From positions 1 through 33,306 of the forward strand of contig JAQXTC010000163.1 in NCBI GenBank assembly GCA_029219285.1: DNA of 33,306 nucleotides, given 5' to 3'. The notes beneath the pieces were generated by a model that was given only the letters and a program-made list of their open reading frames with translations, searched no databases and was not told the DNA's origin. Every line of letters begins with the position of its first letter. Within the stretch, counting starts at the first letter, position 1. Positions 16,118 to 23,513 of the stretch are shown piece by piece. A program made the position numbers and the translations under genes. Origin of the DNA: Clostridiaceae bacterium (lineage in GTDB: Bacteria > Bacillota > Clostridia > Clostridiales > Clostridiaceae).

Positions 16118-17812
16118 TTGGATAATAGGGTAAAAATTTTTGTTGATAAAGTTATAAGCTATATTGATGAAGATGTATTAATAAAAATAATAGGCTTAGA
16201 AGCCGATAAGTTATATAGGGTAAATCTTTCTAGTGATGAATACTACGCGGTTAATACAAAAATTAAAAAAGTGCCAGTAGGTACTTTATGGACAAGCGAA
16301 GTTGTTTTTAAGTCTGATAAAAATGGTGAAATAAATTTGTCTAAACAAATACCTAAAAGTAAAGAATATGATTATTCAGAATCCTTAGGATTATTTACAC
16401 ATATGAGCTATTGTAAACCTAAAAAAATAAATATAGTTAATAAAGTAGAAGATTTACCAAGGTATAATGAGTGTAAATTTTCTTTAAAAGTATATGATGG
16501 TGGTAATTTAATTGCCGAAAAGAGTATAATAAGGCAATTTTGTGATGAAACTGTTATATCTGAAGATTTAACATTTGGAAAGATGAAGGCACGTTTTTTT
16601 GAAAAGAAAGATAGAAAAATAAAAAAAGCTGTAATTGTGTTAAGTGGAAGTGATGGAAGACTTGAAAAGGCCCAAGCTATAGCACAATGTTTTGCAAGTA
16701 AGGGGTATGCAGCAATAGCTGTTGGATATTTTGGTATGGCAGGAATGAGCGAAAATCTTGTGAAAATACCAATTGATAATCTAGAGAAGGTTATTGAATG
16801 GCTAGATAATAAAAGTACTGTTGATTCTGAGAATATTCAAATATATGGACGTTCCAAAGGTGGAGAAATGGCATTACTGGCAGCATCCATGTTTCCTAAA
16901 ATACATAAAACTATAGTAGTTATGCCAAGTTGCTTTGTCTATTCAGGATTAAAAGAAAATGTACCAGCATTTAAACAGTCATCTTGGAGCTATAAAGGTG
17001 AAAGTATAGACTTTTTAAAATATGGTATGTTAGATAGTATGAAGATGATTTTTAGATCTAAGATATTAAAAGATAAATTTGCATTAAAGAAGTTAGCCCA
17101 TGATACATATGTAAAAAATAAAAATGCAGAAAAGGCAATGATTCCACTTGAAAAAATAAATGGTGATATATTAATAATAACATCCGAAGATGATACTGTT
17201 TGGCCTTCGAAAGAATATGGAGAAATTGCAGTGAAATATTTAAAAGAGCATAAGTTTAAACATGAAGTTAAGATGTGTAATTATCCTGGAGCAGGCCATA
17301 TGATAATCTTACCAAATCAATCTTTTGGAGACTTGAGTGAATTTGGTGGTGGAGAAAAAGAAAAATGTATTGAAGCAAATAGAAAAGCTTGGAGTGAAAT
17401 AATGAAATTTATTCAAGGTGATGTAAAAAATGAAGAAAAAAGCTTTGATACTAAAGATGTTGATGTGATTAATAATTGTTTAAAGTCAGTGCAAGGGATA
17501 AATAAAATTGATTTTGTAAAACCTAAAAACAATGAGGGTATTCATGTTCTTAGTTATCCTAATTATCCAAAGGAATTAAGTGACTTTTGGAGTATGATGG
17601 AGAAAAATAAACTTTTCAACTATAATTATATTCAAGATATTGAGGAAGTTGAAAAGGATAATATTGATGATATGACAATTCATGATGTTTATACATACTT
17701 AACTTTTATATGTAGAGGTGAAAAGTTTTGTGATGGGCATATGGTGAAGTTTATTGAAGATGGAACTATAGGAAAGTTATTAAATAAAATTAAAGAATTA
17801 AATAATATTTAA
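16118..17812 (+). CDS. Acyl-CoA thioesterase/BAAT-type alpha/beta hydrolase with a C-terminal DUF6508-like domain
   Basis: A 564-residue cytosolic protein. Residues 1-150 resemble the beta-sandwich N-terminal domain of acyl-CoA thioester hydrolase/bile acid-CoA:amino acid N-acyltransferase proteins (GTLWTSEVVFKSDKNGEI, then SLGLFTHMSY). Residues 165-440 form the alpha/beta hydrolase domain: oxyanion region LSGSDGRLEKAQ, nucleophile elbow GRSKGG with Ser246, acid in ITSEDDTVWPS (Asp358 or Asp359) and His394 in GAGHMI. Nucleophile is Ser, not the Cys of mammalian BAAT, which suggests hydrolysis. Residues 450-564 are extra: DFWSMMEKNKLFNYNY and YLTFICRGEKFCDGHMVKFI look like the DUF6508 family. 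The fusion is unusual. The start is TTG 16118, with GAGGGGAAGTG upstream; a TACAAT -10 lies at 16082-16087. Substrate unknown. Confidence 0.8.
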   Translation: MDNRVKIFVDKVISYIDEDVLIKIIGLEADKLYRVNLSSDEYYAVNTKIKKVPVGTLWTSEVVFKSDKNGEINLSKQIPKSKEYDYSESLGLFTHMSYCKPKKINIVNKVEDLPRYNECKFSLKVYDGGNLIAEKSIIRQFCDETVISEDLTFGKMKARFFEKKDRKIKKAVIVLSGSDGRLEKAQAIAQCFASKGYAAIAVGYFGMAGMSENLVKIPIDNLEKVIEWLDNKSTVDSENIQIYGRSKGGEMALLAASMFPKIHKTIVVMPSCFVYSGLKENVPAFKQSSWSYKGESIDFLKYGMLDSMKMIFRSKILKDKFALKKLAHDTYVKNKNAEKAMIPLEKINGDILIITSEDDTVWPSKEYGEIAVKYLKEHKFKHEVKMCNYPGAGHMIILPNQSFGDLSEFGGGEKEKCIEANRKAWSEIMKFIQGDVKNEEKSFDTKDVDVINNCLKSVQGINKIDFVKPKNNEGIHVLSYPNYPKELSDFWSMMEKNKLFNYNYIQDIEEVEKDNIDDMTIHDVYTYLTFICRGEKFCDGHMVKFIEDGTIGKLLNKIKELNNI

Positions 17813-17900
17813 AATTATTAATATGTTTTTTAATAGAGATTATATGTTATGTATGATTTCTATTTTTTTATATAAATAATTTTCATTGAACTTTTAGATG

Positions 17901-17929
17901 TGATATTTTTTATAGAAATGGAAACAATA
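17901..17929 (+). promoter_or_regulatory. Possible sigma-F-type promoter of dacF
   Basis: GGAAACAATA (17920-17929) matches the sigma-F -10 consensus GGNRANAMTW at every position, and TGATA lies at 17901-17905 in a -35-like position, although the 14-nt spacer is short. Bacillus subtilis dacF is sigma-F dependent, which makes this site worth noting. The implied leader would be only about 17 nt. Confidence 0.35.
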
Positions 17930-17952
17930 ATTTCAGAAAGGAGGAAATTTTT

Positions 17953-19383
17953 ATGGATAAGCAAAAGATAAAAATTATAGCATTTAGTTTATTTTTAGCA
18001 TTATCATTTTTAATGCTTCCATTAAATACATATGCTTACGTTTTTGAAGATGGCGAAAAGCAAGAAAAGAAATCGGAGGTATTTTTAGACGAAGGTGTAT
18101 ATTCTAATGATTCAGAAGAAGAAGCTGATGAAGAAAGTAGTACTTACACTGAAGAAGCAGAGCAATTAGAAGATGTAGATTCCAAAAGTGAAGAAGATGA
18201 TGAAGACGCAGACTCACAAAATGAGGATGAAGATTCAGAGGAAACTGAAGCTGAGGTTACAGAAAAGGAAGAAGAAAAACCAAGTAAAAAATCTGAGAAA
18301 GATTCAGATAAAAAAACTGGAATGGATGGTATTGAAGCTAGATCTGCACTTCTTATAGAACCTATATCAGGAAAAATTCTTTATGAAAAGAATATAGATG
18401 AACAATTTGCTCCTGCATCTGTTACAAAGATAATGACAATGCTATTAGCTATGGAAGCGGTGGACAGTGGTAAATCTAGCTTAGATGATAAGGTTACTTG
18501 TAGTGAAAATGCCAAAAAGATGGGTGGTAGCACAATGCTACTAGACACTGGAGAAGTTAGAACTTTAGAAGAACTTCTTAAAGGCGTTGCAATAGCTTCA
18601 GGAAATGATGCCGCAGTTGCTATAGCTGAATATATTGGAGGTACAGAAGAAGATTTTGTAGCTTTAATGAATAAGAGAGCTCAAGAACTTGGAATGAAAA
18701 ATACTGTATTTAAAAACTGTAATGGACTTCCATGCGAAGGTCATATATCCACAGCAAGAGATATTTCAATAATGTCTAGAGAACTTTTAAAGCATCCAAC
18801 AATTTTAAAATATTCAGGAATTTATATGGAAACTATATCTGAAGGAAGAAAGAGTCCAATAGAACTTGTAAACCATAATAAGCTTGTTAGATTCTTTGAA
18901 GGTTGCGATGGATTAAAAACTGGATATACAAGTGAAGCAAAATACTGTATTTCAGCAACAGCAAAGAGAAATGGAGTAAGAATGCTTGCAGTTATAATGG
19001 GAGCACCTACTTATAAAATAAGAAATAGAGATGCAGGAATTCTTTTAAATCATGGATTCTCAAAATTTGAAGGTAAGAAGCTTGTTGCAAAAGATGAAGA
19101 AGTAGAACAAGTTTATATGGGCGAAAAAACAGATAGGTTCTTTATGGCTAAAGCTTTAGAAGATCTTGAAGTAGTAGTTCCAAAAGGTTCCGATGGAGAA
19201 TTTGAAAAGAAAATTGTTATCGAAGATTTAAAGGATTCATACAACATGGGTGATATTGTTGGTATGTGCGAGGTTTACTTAAACAATGAAAAAGTTGGTG
19301 AAGTAAAAGTATATGCCGATAGAGATATCGAAAAAGGTGGATTCATTGATAAAATCAAATATAATATAAAAAATTTATTTTAA
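17953..19383 (+). CDS. dacF: D-alanyl-D-alanine carboxypeptidase (S11) with a long acidic linker
   Basis: A 476-residue exported penicillin-binding protein that trims the terminal D-Ala from peptidoglycan stem peptides. A signal peptide covers residues 1-28 (ends NTYA). Residues 30-125 are a low-complexity, strongly acidic Glu/Asp/Ser-rich segment followed by a Lys-rich stretch. The S11 peptidase domain has Ser156-V-T-Lys159, Ser216-Gly-Asn218 and Lys322-Thr-Gly324. A C-terminal beta domain follows and the end has a weak amphipathic helix (FIDKIKYNIKNLF) suited to membrane attachment. Family members are about 380-430 residues; the excess is the acidic linker. ATG 17953 has AAGGAGG. Position downstream of deoB-pdp recalls Bacillus dacF, after drm-pupG, so a sporulation role is likely. 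A sigma-F-like -10 lies just upstream. Confidence 0.9.
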   Translation: MDKQKIKIIAFSLFLALSFLMLPLNTYAYVFEDGEKQEKKSEVFLDEGVYSNDSEEEADEESSTYTEEAEQLEDVDSKSEEDDEDADSQNEDEDSEETEAEVTEKEEEKPSKKSEKDSDKKTGMDGIEARSALLIEPISGKILYEKNIDEQFAPASVTKIMTMLLAMEAVDSGKSSLDDKVTCSENAKKMGGSTMLLDTGEVRTLEELLKGVAIASGNDAAVAIAEYIGGTEEDFVALMNKRAQELGMKNTVFKNCNGLPCEGHISTARDISIMSRELLKHPTILKYSGIYMETISEGRKSPIELVNHNKLVRFFEGCDGLKTGYTSEAKYCISATAKRNGVRMLAVIMGAPTYKIRNRDAGILLNHGFSKFEGKKLVAKDEEVEQVYMGEKTDRFFMAKALEDLEVVVPKGSDGEFEKKIVIEDLKDSYNMGDIVGMCEVYLNNEKVGEVKVYADRDIEKGGFIDKIKYNIKNLF

Positions 19384-19530
19384 TAAAAGAGTATTTAGTT
19401 GCAAAAATATTTCTTTCACAAAGTCACTCTATAGAGAAAAGAGAAGTGAAAGTATATTTGTATTGAAAAAATAAATTAATTGCTAGTATAATTCTTTGAG
19501 CTAGTATAATTTTAGAGAAGAGAGAAGAGA
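19384..19530 (+). repeat. GA-rich dispersed intergenic repeat, locus A
   Basis: Contains TAGAGAAAAGAGAAGTGAAAG with ATATTTGTA (19432-19461) and a second GA module, TTTTAGAGAAGAGAGAAGAG (19510-19529). A 25-nt stretch (19506-19530) is identical to 21702-21726 after scpB and nearly identical to the start of the repeat at 30718. A direct GCTAGTATAATT duplication (19482-19512) lies between the modules. The 3' GA module also forms part of the terminator stem. Confidence 0.6.
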
Positions 19531-19587
19531 TTGTGAAAAACTCTTTCAGAGTTTTGGATGATAATCTTAACTTTTCTCTCTTTTTTT
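19519..19587 (+). terminator. Two-level intrinsic terminator after dacF
   Basis: The outer stem pairs AGAGAGAA (19519-19526) with TTCTCTCT (19574-19581), followed by T6. Within it AAAACTCT-TTC-AGAGTTTT forms a second hairpin. The outer 5' arm lies in the GA-rich repeat, so the repeat has been used to build the terminator. Confidence 0.65.
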
Positions 19588-19596
19588 ATTGTATAA

Positions 19597-20094
19597 TTAT
19601 TCATAAATTTTAGCCATTAAATATTCATCAACATATTTACCATCTAGTAAAACAGTATGCTTTTTTAGTCCTTCTACAACAAAATCATTTTTTTCGTATA
19701 AATGTTTTGCAATAGTATTAGGGCATAGAACAGTTAATTCAAGTCTTGTGACCTTATTTTCTTGTGCCCATTTATCTAACTTTTGAAAAAATTTTGTGCC
19801 AATTCCTTTTCCACGATAAGCTTGTCTGATTCCTACAACAATATAAGCAGAATGTTTGATTCTATTTGTTAAACCTCTTTGGGCTGAAATAAATCCCACA
19901 ACTTCATTACCATCATCAGCAATGAGTAGCAAGTGATAGCCACTTTCACTATTTTCAATCATAGCTTTTACTCTTGAGGTATCAGTGCCTCGTTCACCAG
20001 GTTCAAATAACATGAATTTTGTTTCATTATCTAAGTTTACTAACATGTTAAAAAAATTATCTGTGTCAGAAAGTTTTGGTTTACGTATAATCAT
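19597..20094 (-). CDS. GNAT family N-acetyltransferase
   Basis: A 165-residue cytosolic acetyltransferase of the GNAT fold. The acetyl-CoA pyrophosphate loop is YRGKGIGTKF (about residues 93-102), after the beta-4 strand HSAYIVVGI. The C-terminal LELTVLCPNTIAKHLYEKNDFVVEG is the usual beta-5/alpha-4 region, here of the type seen in RimJ/ribosomal and small-molecule acetyltransferases. It begins IRKPKLSDTDNFF, like many PhnO/YjaB-type members. The substrate cannot be assigned. ATG 20094 has GAGGAG about 6 nt upstream, and a TATAAT lies on the minus strand at 20135-20130. It is convergent with dacF and divergent from scpA, so it is a single-gene unit. Confidence 0.88.
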   Translation of the reverse strand: MIIRKPKLSDTDNFFNMLVNLDNETKFMLFEPGERGTDTSRVKAMIENSESGYHLLLIADDGNEVVGFISAQRGLTNRIKHSAYIVVGIRQAYRGKGIGTKFFQKLDKWAQENKVTRLELTVLCPNTIAKHLYEKNDFVVEGLKKHTVLLDGKYVDEYLMAKIYE

Positions 20095-20184
20095 ATTTAC
20101 TCCTCTTTTCTATTATCCTAATAATGACAATTATAACACATAAAGAGAGAAGGTTGTTTTTTGCTTTTCATTAAAATAAAACTC

Positions 20185-20214
20185 TTGTTTTAAGATTAAT
20201 TTTAATAGTATAAT
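20185..20214 (+). promoter_or_regulatory. Predicted sigma-A promoter of scpAB
   Basis: TTGTTT (20185-20190), 18-nt spacer, TATAAT (20209-20214), 37 bp before the scpA ATG. Confidence 0.55.
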
Positions 20215-20251
20215 AAAGAGTGGATTATAGAAAGAGTAAAGGGGGATTAAA

Positions 20252-21013
20252 ATGGAATTACCGAAGATTAAAATTGATAATTTCGAAGGACCCTTTGACT
20301 TGTTATTACATTTGATTAAGAAAAATAAAATGAGTATTTATAATGTAGAAATATATAAGGTAACAAATCAATATTTGAATTATCTAGACCAAATGAAAGA
20401 AATGGACTTAGAGATTACTTCAGAGTTTATTGTTATAGCAGCAACCCTTATAGAGATTAAGTCAAAGACATTACTTCCTAAGGTAAAAAAGGAAGATGAG
20501 GATGAGGACGAAGAGGATATTGAAAAGAAATTATTAGAAAAGCTTGCATTATATAAAAAGATTAAAGAATCAACTGCATTTTTTAGAGATAGATATGTTG
20601 AAGGTGGAAGTGTATTTACTAAAAAACCTGAAATTATTGAGCCTTTAGAAGAAAAAGAACCTGTAAAAAATGATGATCTTTTAAAGAATGTAACTCTTCT
20701 AGATTTATTCCATATATATAATAATCTTTTAGAAATACACAGAAATAAACAAAATAGAGGAAATATAATTCAAAAGAAGATATATGTTGATAGATACAAA
20801 ATAGAAGACAAGTTAGCATATCTAACTGAAAAGTTAAAAGACGTTACTGTTACAGAATTTGATGAACTAATGGTTGAGTGTGAATGTAAGATGGAAGTTA
20901 TCGTTACATTTTTAGCATTATTAGAAATGATTAAGCAAAGATCAGTTAAGGTTTATCAGAATGAAAGTTTTGACCATATCATGATAGAGAGGTGGACAGA
21001 AGAGGATGGATAA
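20252..21013 (+). CDS. scpA: Segregation and condensation protein A
   Basis: The kleisin subunit of the bacterial SMC-ScpAB condensin, which bridges the SMC dimer and organises the nucleoid. The 253-residue protein starts with the conserved N-terminal domain (FEGPFDLLLHLIKKNKMSIY) that binds the SMC neck. An acidic linker near residues 83-93 (EDEDEEDIEKK) follows, and the C-terminal winged helix ends with VTFLALLEMIKQRSVKVYQ, which binds the SMC head. Length fits the family (about 250). ATG 20252 has AAAGGGGGA 5-6 nt upstream. The stop overlaps the scpB start by 8 nt, so the pair is translationally coupled. Confidence 0.96.
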   Translation: MELPKIKIDNFEGPFDLLLHLIKKNKMSIYNVEIYKVTNQYLNYLDQMKEMDLEITSEFIVIAATLIEIKSKTLLPKVKKEDEDEDEEDIEKKLLEKLALYKKIKESTAFFRDRYVEGGSVFTKKPEIIEPLEEKEPVKNDDLLKNVTLLDLFHIYNNLLEIHRNKQNRGNIIQKKIYVDRYKIEDKLAYLTEKLKDVTVTEFDELMVECECKMEVIVTFLALLEMIKQRSVKVYQNESFDHIMIERWTEEDG

Positions 21014-21647
21014 GTTTCAAGCAGGACAATTTGAGTTTGAAGAAACCTCAAGAAAAAGTGAACTTAAAGGTGCTATTGAATCAATGCTTTTTGTAACTGG
21101 AGATCCTTTAAGTGAAAGAGAATTAGCATATCATTTGGATTGTAGCATTAAGTATATTCAAGAAGTTGTAAAAGAACTTATGGATGATTATGAAAGTGAA
21201 GAAAGAGGAATTAAAATAATAAGTATTAATGGTGCATATCAATTAGTTACAAAGAAGGAATATAGTCATTATATTCAAAAATTATTAAAGAAAAATAAAA
21301 GACAATCTTTATCACAAGCATCTTTAGAAAGTTTGGCAATTATTGCATATAAACAACCGATAACTAGAATTGATATAGATGAAATAAGAGGGGTTAAATC
21401 TGAAAGTGCTATGGCTAGACTTTTAGAAAAGGATCTGATTAAAGAAGTTGGAAGACTTGAAGTTCCAGGAAGACCAATTCTATATGGAACAACAGAAGAA
21501 TTCTTAAGACAATTTTCGTTACATGATTTAAAGGAATTACCTTCATTAGATCTATTTGCGATTGATGAAGAAATTGAAATAGTAGAAAGTGATGAAGATA
21601 GAGAAACAGCTAGCACTGAAGAGGAAAGCGAAGATAGAGAAGAGTAA
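21006..21647 (+). CDS. scpB: Segregation and condensation protein B
   Basis: The winged-helix (kite) partner of ScpA. It dimerises and stabilises the kleisin in the SMC condensin. Residues 15-95 and 100-180 form two winged-helix domains; hallmarks are KGAIESMLFVTGDPLS, LSQASLESLAIIAYKQPITR and IDEIRGVKSE, then GRPILYGTTEEFL. The last ~25 residues (EIVESDEDRETASTEEES) are an acidic tail, longer than in many relatives. ATG 21006 lies within the last codons of scpA (overlap 8 nt) and relies on GAGAGGTGG just upstream. A GA-rich repeat begins right after the stop. Confidence 0.96.
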   Translation: MDKFQAGQFEFEETSRKSELKGAIESMLFVTGDPLSERELAYHLDCSIKYIQEVVKELMDDYESEERGIKIISINGAYQLVTKKEYSHYIQKLLKKNKRQSLSQASLESLAIIAYKQPITRIDIDEIRGVKSESAMARLLEKDLIKEVGRLEVPGRPILYGTTEEFLRQFSLHDLKELPSLDLFAIDEEIEIVESDEDRETASTEEESEDREE

Positions 21648-21786
21648 TTGCATTTGTAATGAAAGCGTAATTTAGGTTGTAAGTACATTTCTATCAGAAG
21701 GATAATTTTAGAGAAGAGAGAAGAGAGGAAGTATGTCTGTAATTGAAGGTAATTTTAGTTGCAGATATACTTCTTTTTTAACGTTT
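21648..21786 (+). repeat. GA-rich dispersed intergenic repeat, locus B
   Basis: Two tandem variants: TTTGTAATGAAAGCGTAATT with GTTGTAAGTACATTTCT (21653-21692), and a unit with the GA module (21706-21726) followed by GGAAGTATGTCTGTAATTG and TTGCAGATATACTTC. The core shares 25 identical nt with locus A, and the TGTAA / GTAATTT / TTG-AAGT-TATTTCT pattern recurs at locus C. Confidence 0.6.
21728..21779 (+). terminator. Intrinsic terminator of scpAB formed by the repeat
   Basis: GAAGTATGTCTG (21728-21739) pairs with CAGATATACTTC (21762-21773) over 12 positions with one G-U pair, and six T follow. The T-tract is followed by AACGT, as at both copies of the other repeat element. Confidence 0.7.
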
Positions 21787-21805
21787 TTTTTCACTGAATT
21801 AGAAG

Positions 21806-21833
21806 TTGAGGGTAATATTTAAAATGATATAAT
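21806..21833 (+). promoter_or_regulatory. Predicted promoter of the HD-domain gene
   Basis: TTGAGG (21806-21811), 16-nt spacer, TATAAT (21828-21833), 39 bp before the ATG. Confidence 0.5.
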
Positions 21834-21872
21834 TGATTTATATTAATTATTCACTACAAGGGGACGATTTGA

Positions 21873-22637
21873 ATGTTTTTGGATAGGGAGAAAGCAGTAA
21901 GGGCTTTTAATGAGTATGTGGAAAAATATAATAGTAAAGATAGGAAAATTAAGTTAAAAATTGATCATACATTTAGAGTAACTGGTATTTGTGAAGAAAT
22001 TGCTAGGAAACTTAGAATGTCTGATAAGGATGTTGATTTGGCATTTTTTATGGGACTTTTGCATGATATTGGTAGATTTGAACAGATAAAGAGATATGGT
22101 ACCTTTGATGATAGCAAATCTATTGATCATGCAGCGTTGGCAGTAGAAATTTTATTTGAAGAAGGTAAAATAAGAGATTTTGTTGAGGATGATGACGAAG
22201 ATGAATTAATTATGAAAGCTATTAGGTGTCATAGTGCTTTTGCAATTCCTGATAATTACAATAAAAGGGAAAAGACTTTTTCGTATCTATTAAGGGATGC
22301 TGATAAGATTGATATATTTAAAGTAAGCTATGAAGAAAGACCAGAGGATGCCTTTGGAGTAACTCATGAGCAATTAACAACTTCAGAAATAAGTAATGGA
22401 GTAATGGCTGCTATTAAAAATCATGAAACTGTTTTATCATCTATAAGATCTACACCATTAGATAACATTATTTCTCGTGTAGCGTTAGTGTTTGGTATAT
22501 ATTACAGAGAAAGTTTAGACATAACAGAAAAACAAGGATATCTTAGTAAGTTGATGGAGTTTAAATCAGAAAATGAAGAAACGAAGAATAAGATTAAAGA
22601 AATAAAAGATATTGTTAGAGATTATTTAAAGAAATAA
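21873..22637 (+). CDS. HD-domain metal-dependent phosphohydrolase
   Basis: A 254-residue cytosolic protein of the HD superfamily. Metal-binding residues can be followed in order: H of KIDHTFRVTGI, the HD pair in GLLHDIGRFEQ, H of SIDHAALAVEIL, H of AIRCHSAFAIP and D of LLRDADKIDIF. This is the arrangement of HD proteins that hydrolyse phosphate esters of nucleotides. No GYP signature of c-di-GMP phosphodiesterases, RelA/SpoT synthetase or tRNA nucleotidyltransferase domain is attached. The substrate is unknown. ATG 21873 has AAGGGGA upstream. It is the first gene after the scpAB terminator and has its own promoter. Only a weak hairpin (ATGC/GCAT, then T8 at about 22654-22680) follows it. Confidence 0.87.
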   Translation: MFLDREKAVRAFNEYVEKYNSKDRKIKLKIDHTFRVTGICEEIARKLRMSDKDVDLAFFMGLLHDIGRFEQIKRYGTFDDSKSIDHAALAVEILFEEGKIRDFVEDDDEDELIMKAIRCHSAFAIPDNYNKREKTFSYLLRDADKIDIFKVSYEERPEDAFGVTHEQLTTSEISNGVMAAIKNHETVLSSIRSTPLDNIISRVALVFGIYYRESLDITEKQGYLSKLMEFKSENEETKNKIKEIKDIVRDYLKK

Positions 22638-22796
22638 TAGACAAGATTACATTAAGATGCTTAAGGCATATTTTTTTTATTAAAATAAATGGTTATCAAT
22701 TAAATCGATTGATGGTATCTGAATTATCAATTTAACAAATTAAGTTGGTTGGAGTATCGTTATTGGTAATAAGAGATGAATTAAGGGGGAGTTAAA

Positions 22797-23444
22797 TTGA
22801 ATAAGGAAGAACAATTAATAAAATTATTAAATAAAATTGATATATCTATATGGGGGATTTCAGATATAAGCGATTTAGACGTTTTTGATAGGAGATTTAA
22901 CAGAGCTATTTCAATTGGGCAAGGTTATTCATATAAGTTAAATACATATTCACCTACGGGCTTTTATGATTTTTTAATAAATGGAATAAGAGAAAAGATT
23001 GAAGAAAATATAAGCATAATAGAGGATTTTTTAAAAAAGGAAAATATTGATTATCATGTTGTTACCAATAATGTTCCTGATAGGAATAAATGTTATGGAG
23101 AATTTTCTGATAAATTTGCTGCAGTGAGAGCAGGTCTTGGATGGATAGGTAAAAATGCTTTACTTATTACACCAGAATATGGACCGCACATAAGGTTATC
23201 AACAATTCTTGTTAATCTTGATTTATCTGTATCTAAAAAGAAAAAAGAATATGCTAGTTGTGGTGAGTGTAATAAATGTGTGAAAATATGTCCAGCTAAA
23301 TGTTTTAAAAATGTTAATTGGCAAAAAGGAATGAAGAGAGAAGAACTAGTTGATATTATGAAATGTAAAGAAAGAACAGAAAAGAGAAAAGGATATATGT
23401 GTGCACTATGTCTTATTGCATGCCCTGTGGGAGAAAAAATATAA
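22797..23444 (+). CDS. QueG-like 4Fe-4S double-cluster protein, short form
   Basis: A 215-residue protein resembling the core of epoxyqueuosine reductase, the cobalamin- and Fe-S-dependent enzyme of the last step of queuosine synthesis in tRNA. FAAVRAGLGWIGKNALLITPEYG is the characteristic QueG block, followed by RLSTILVN and a ferredoxin-like pair of clusters: C155-x2-C158-x2-C161-x3-C165-P, and C202-A-L-C205-L-I-A-C209-P. QueG proteins are usually 300-390 residues; here the C-terminal HEAT-like part is missing and the N-terminal domain is short. It may therefore be a related oxidoreductase, or a reduced QueG. The stop is natural, with no sign of decay after it. The start is TTG 22797, with AAGGGGGAG upstream. 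A MATE gene follows under a possible promoter of its own. Confidence 0.78.
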   Translation: MNKEEQLIKLLNKIDISIWGISDISDLDVFDRRFNRAISIGQGYSYKLNTYSPTGFYDFLINGIREKIEENISIIEDFLKKENIDYHVVTNNVPDRNKCYGEFSDKFAAVRAGLGWIGKNALLITPEYGPHIRLSTILVNLDLSVSKKKKEYASCGECNKCVKICPAKCFKNVNWQKGMKREELVDIMKCKERTEKRKGYMCALCLIACPVGEKI

Positions 23445-23452
23445 ATATAATC

Positions 23453-23483
23453 TTGACTTAATAGTATCTATATAGTTTATAAT
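23453..23483 (+). promoter_or_regulatory. Possible promoter of the MATE gene
   Basis: TTGACT (23453-23458) and TATAAT (23478-23483) lie just after the QueG-like stop. The 19-nt spacer is long, so this is tentative. Confidence 0.4.
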
Positions 23484-23513
23484 TTTTTAGGTAACAAATG
23501 ATGAGGTGATTTA

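Noticed and set aside
21774-21784. A third end of the MITE-like element (TTTTTTAACGT) after scpB
   Set aside because: Only 11 nt match and none of the core follows, so chance or a shared target sequence cannot be excluded.
22690-22720. ATCAAT/ATTGAT inverted repeat upstream of the QueG-like gene
   Set aside because: Short, AT-rich and without a clear promoter next to it; such repeats are expected by chance here.
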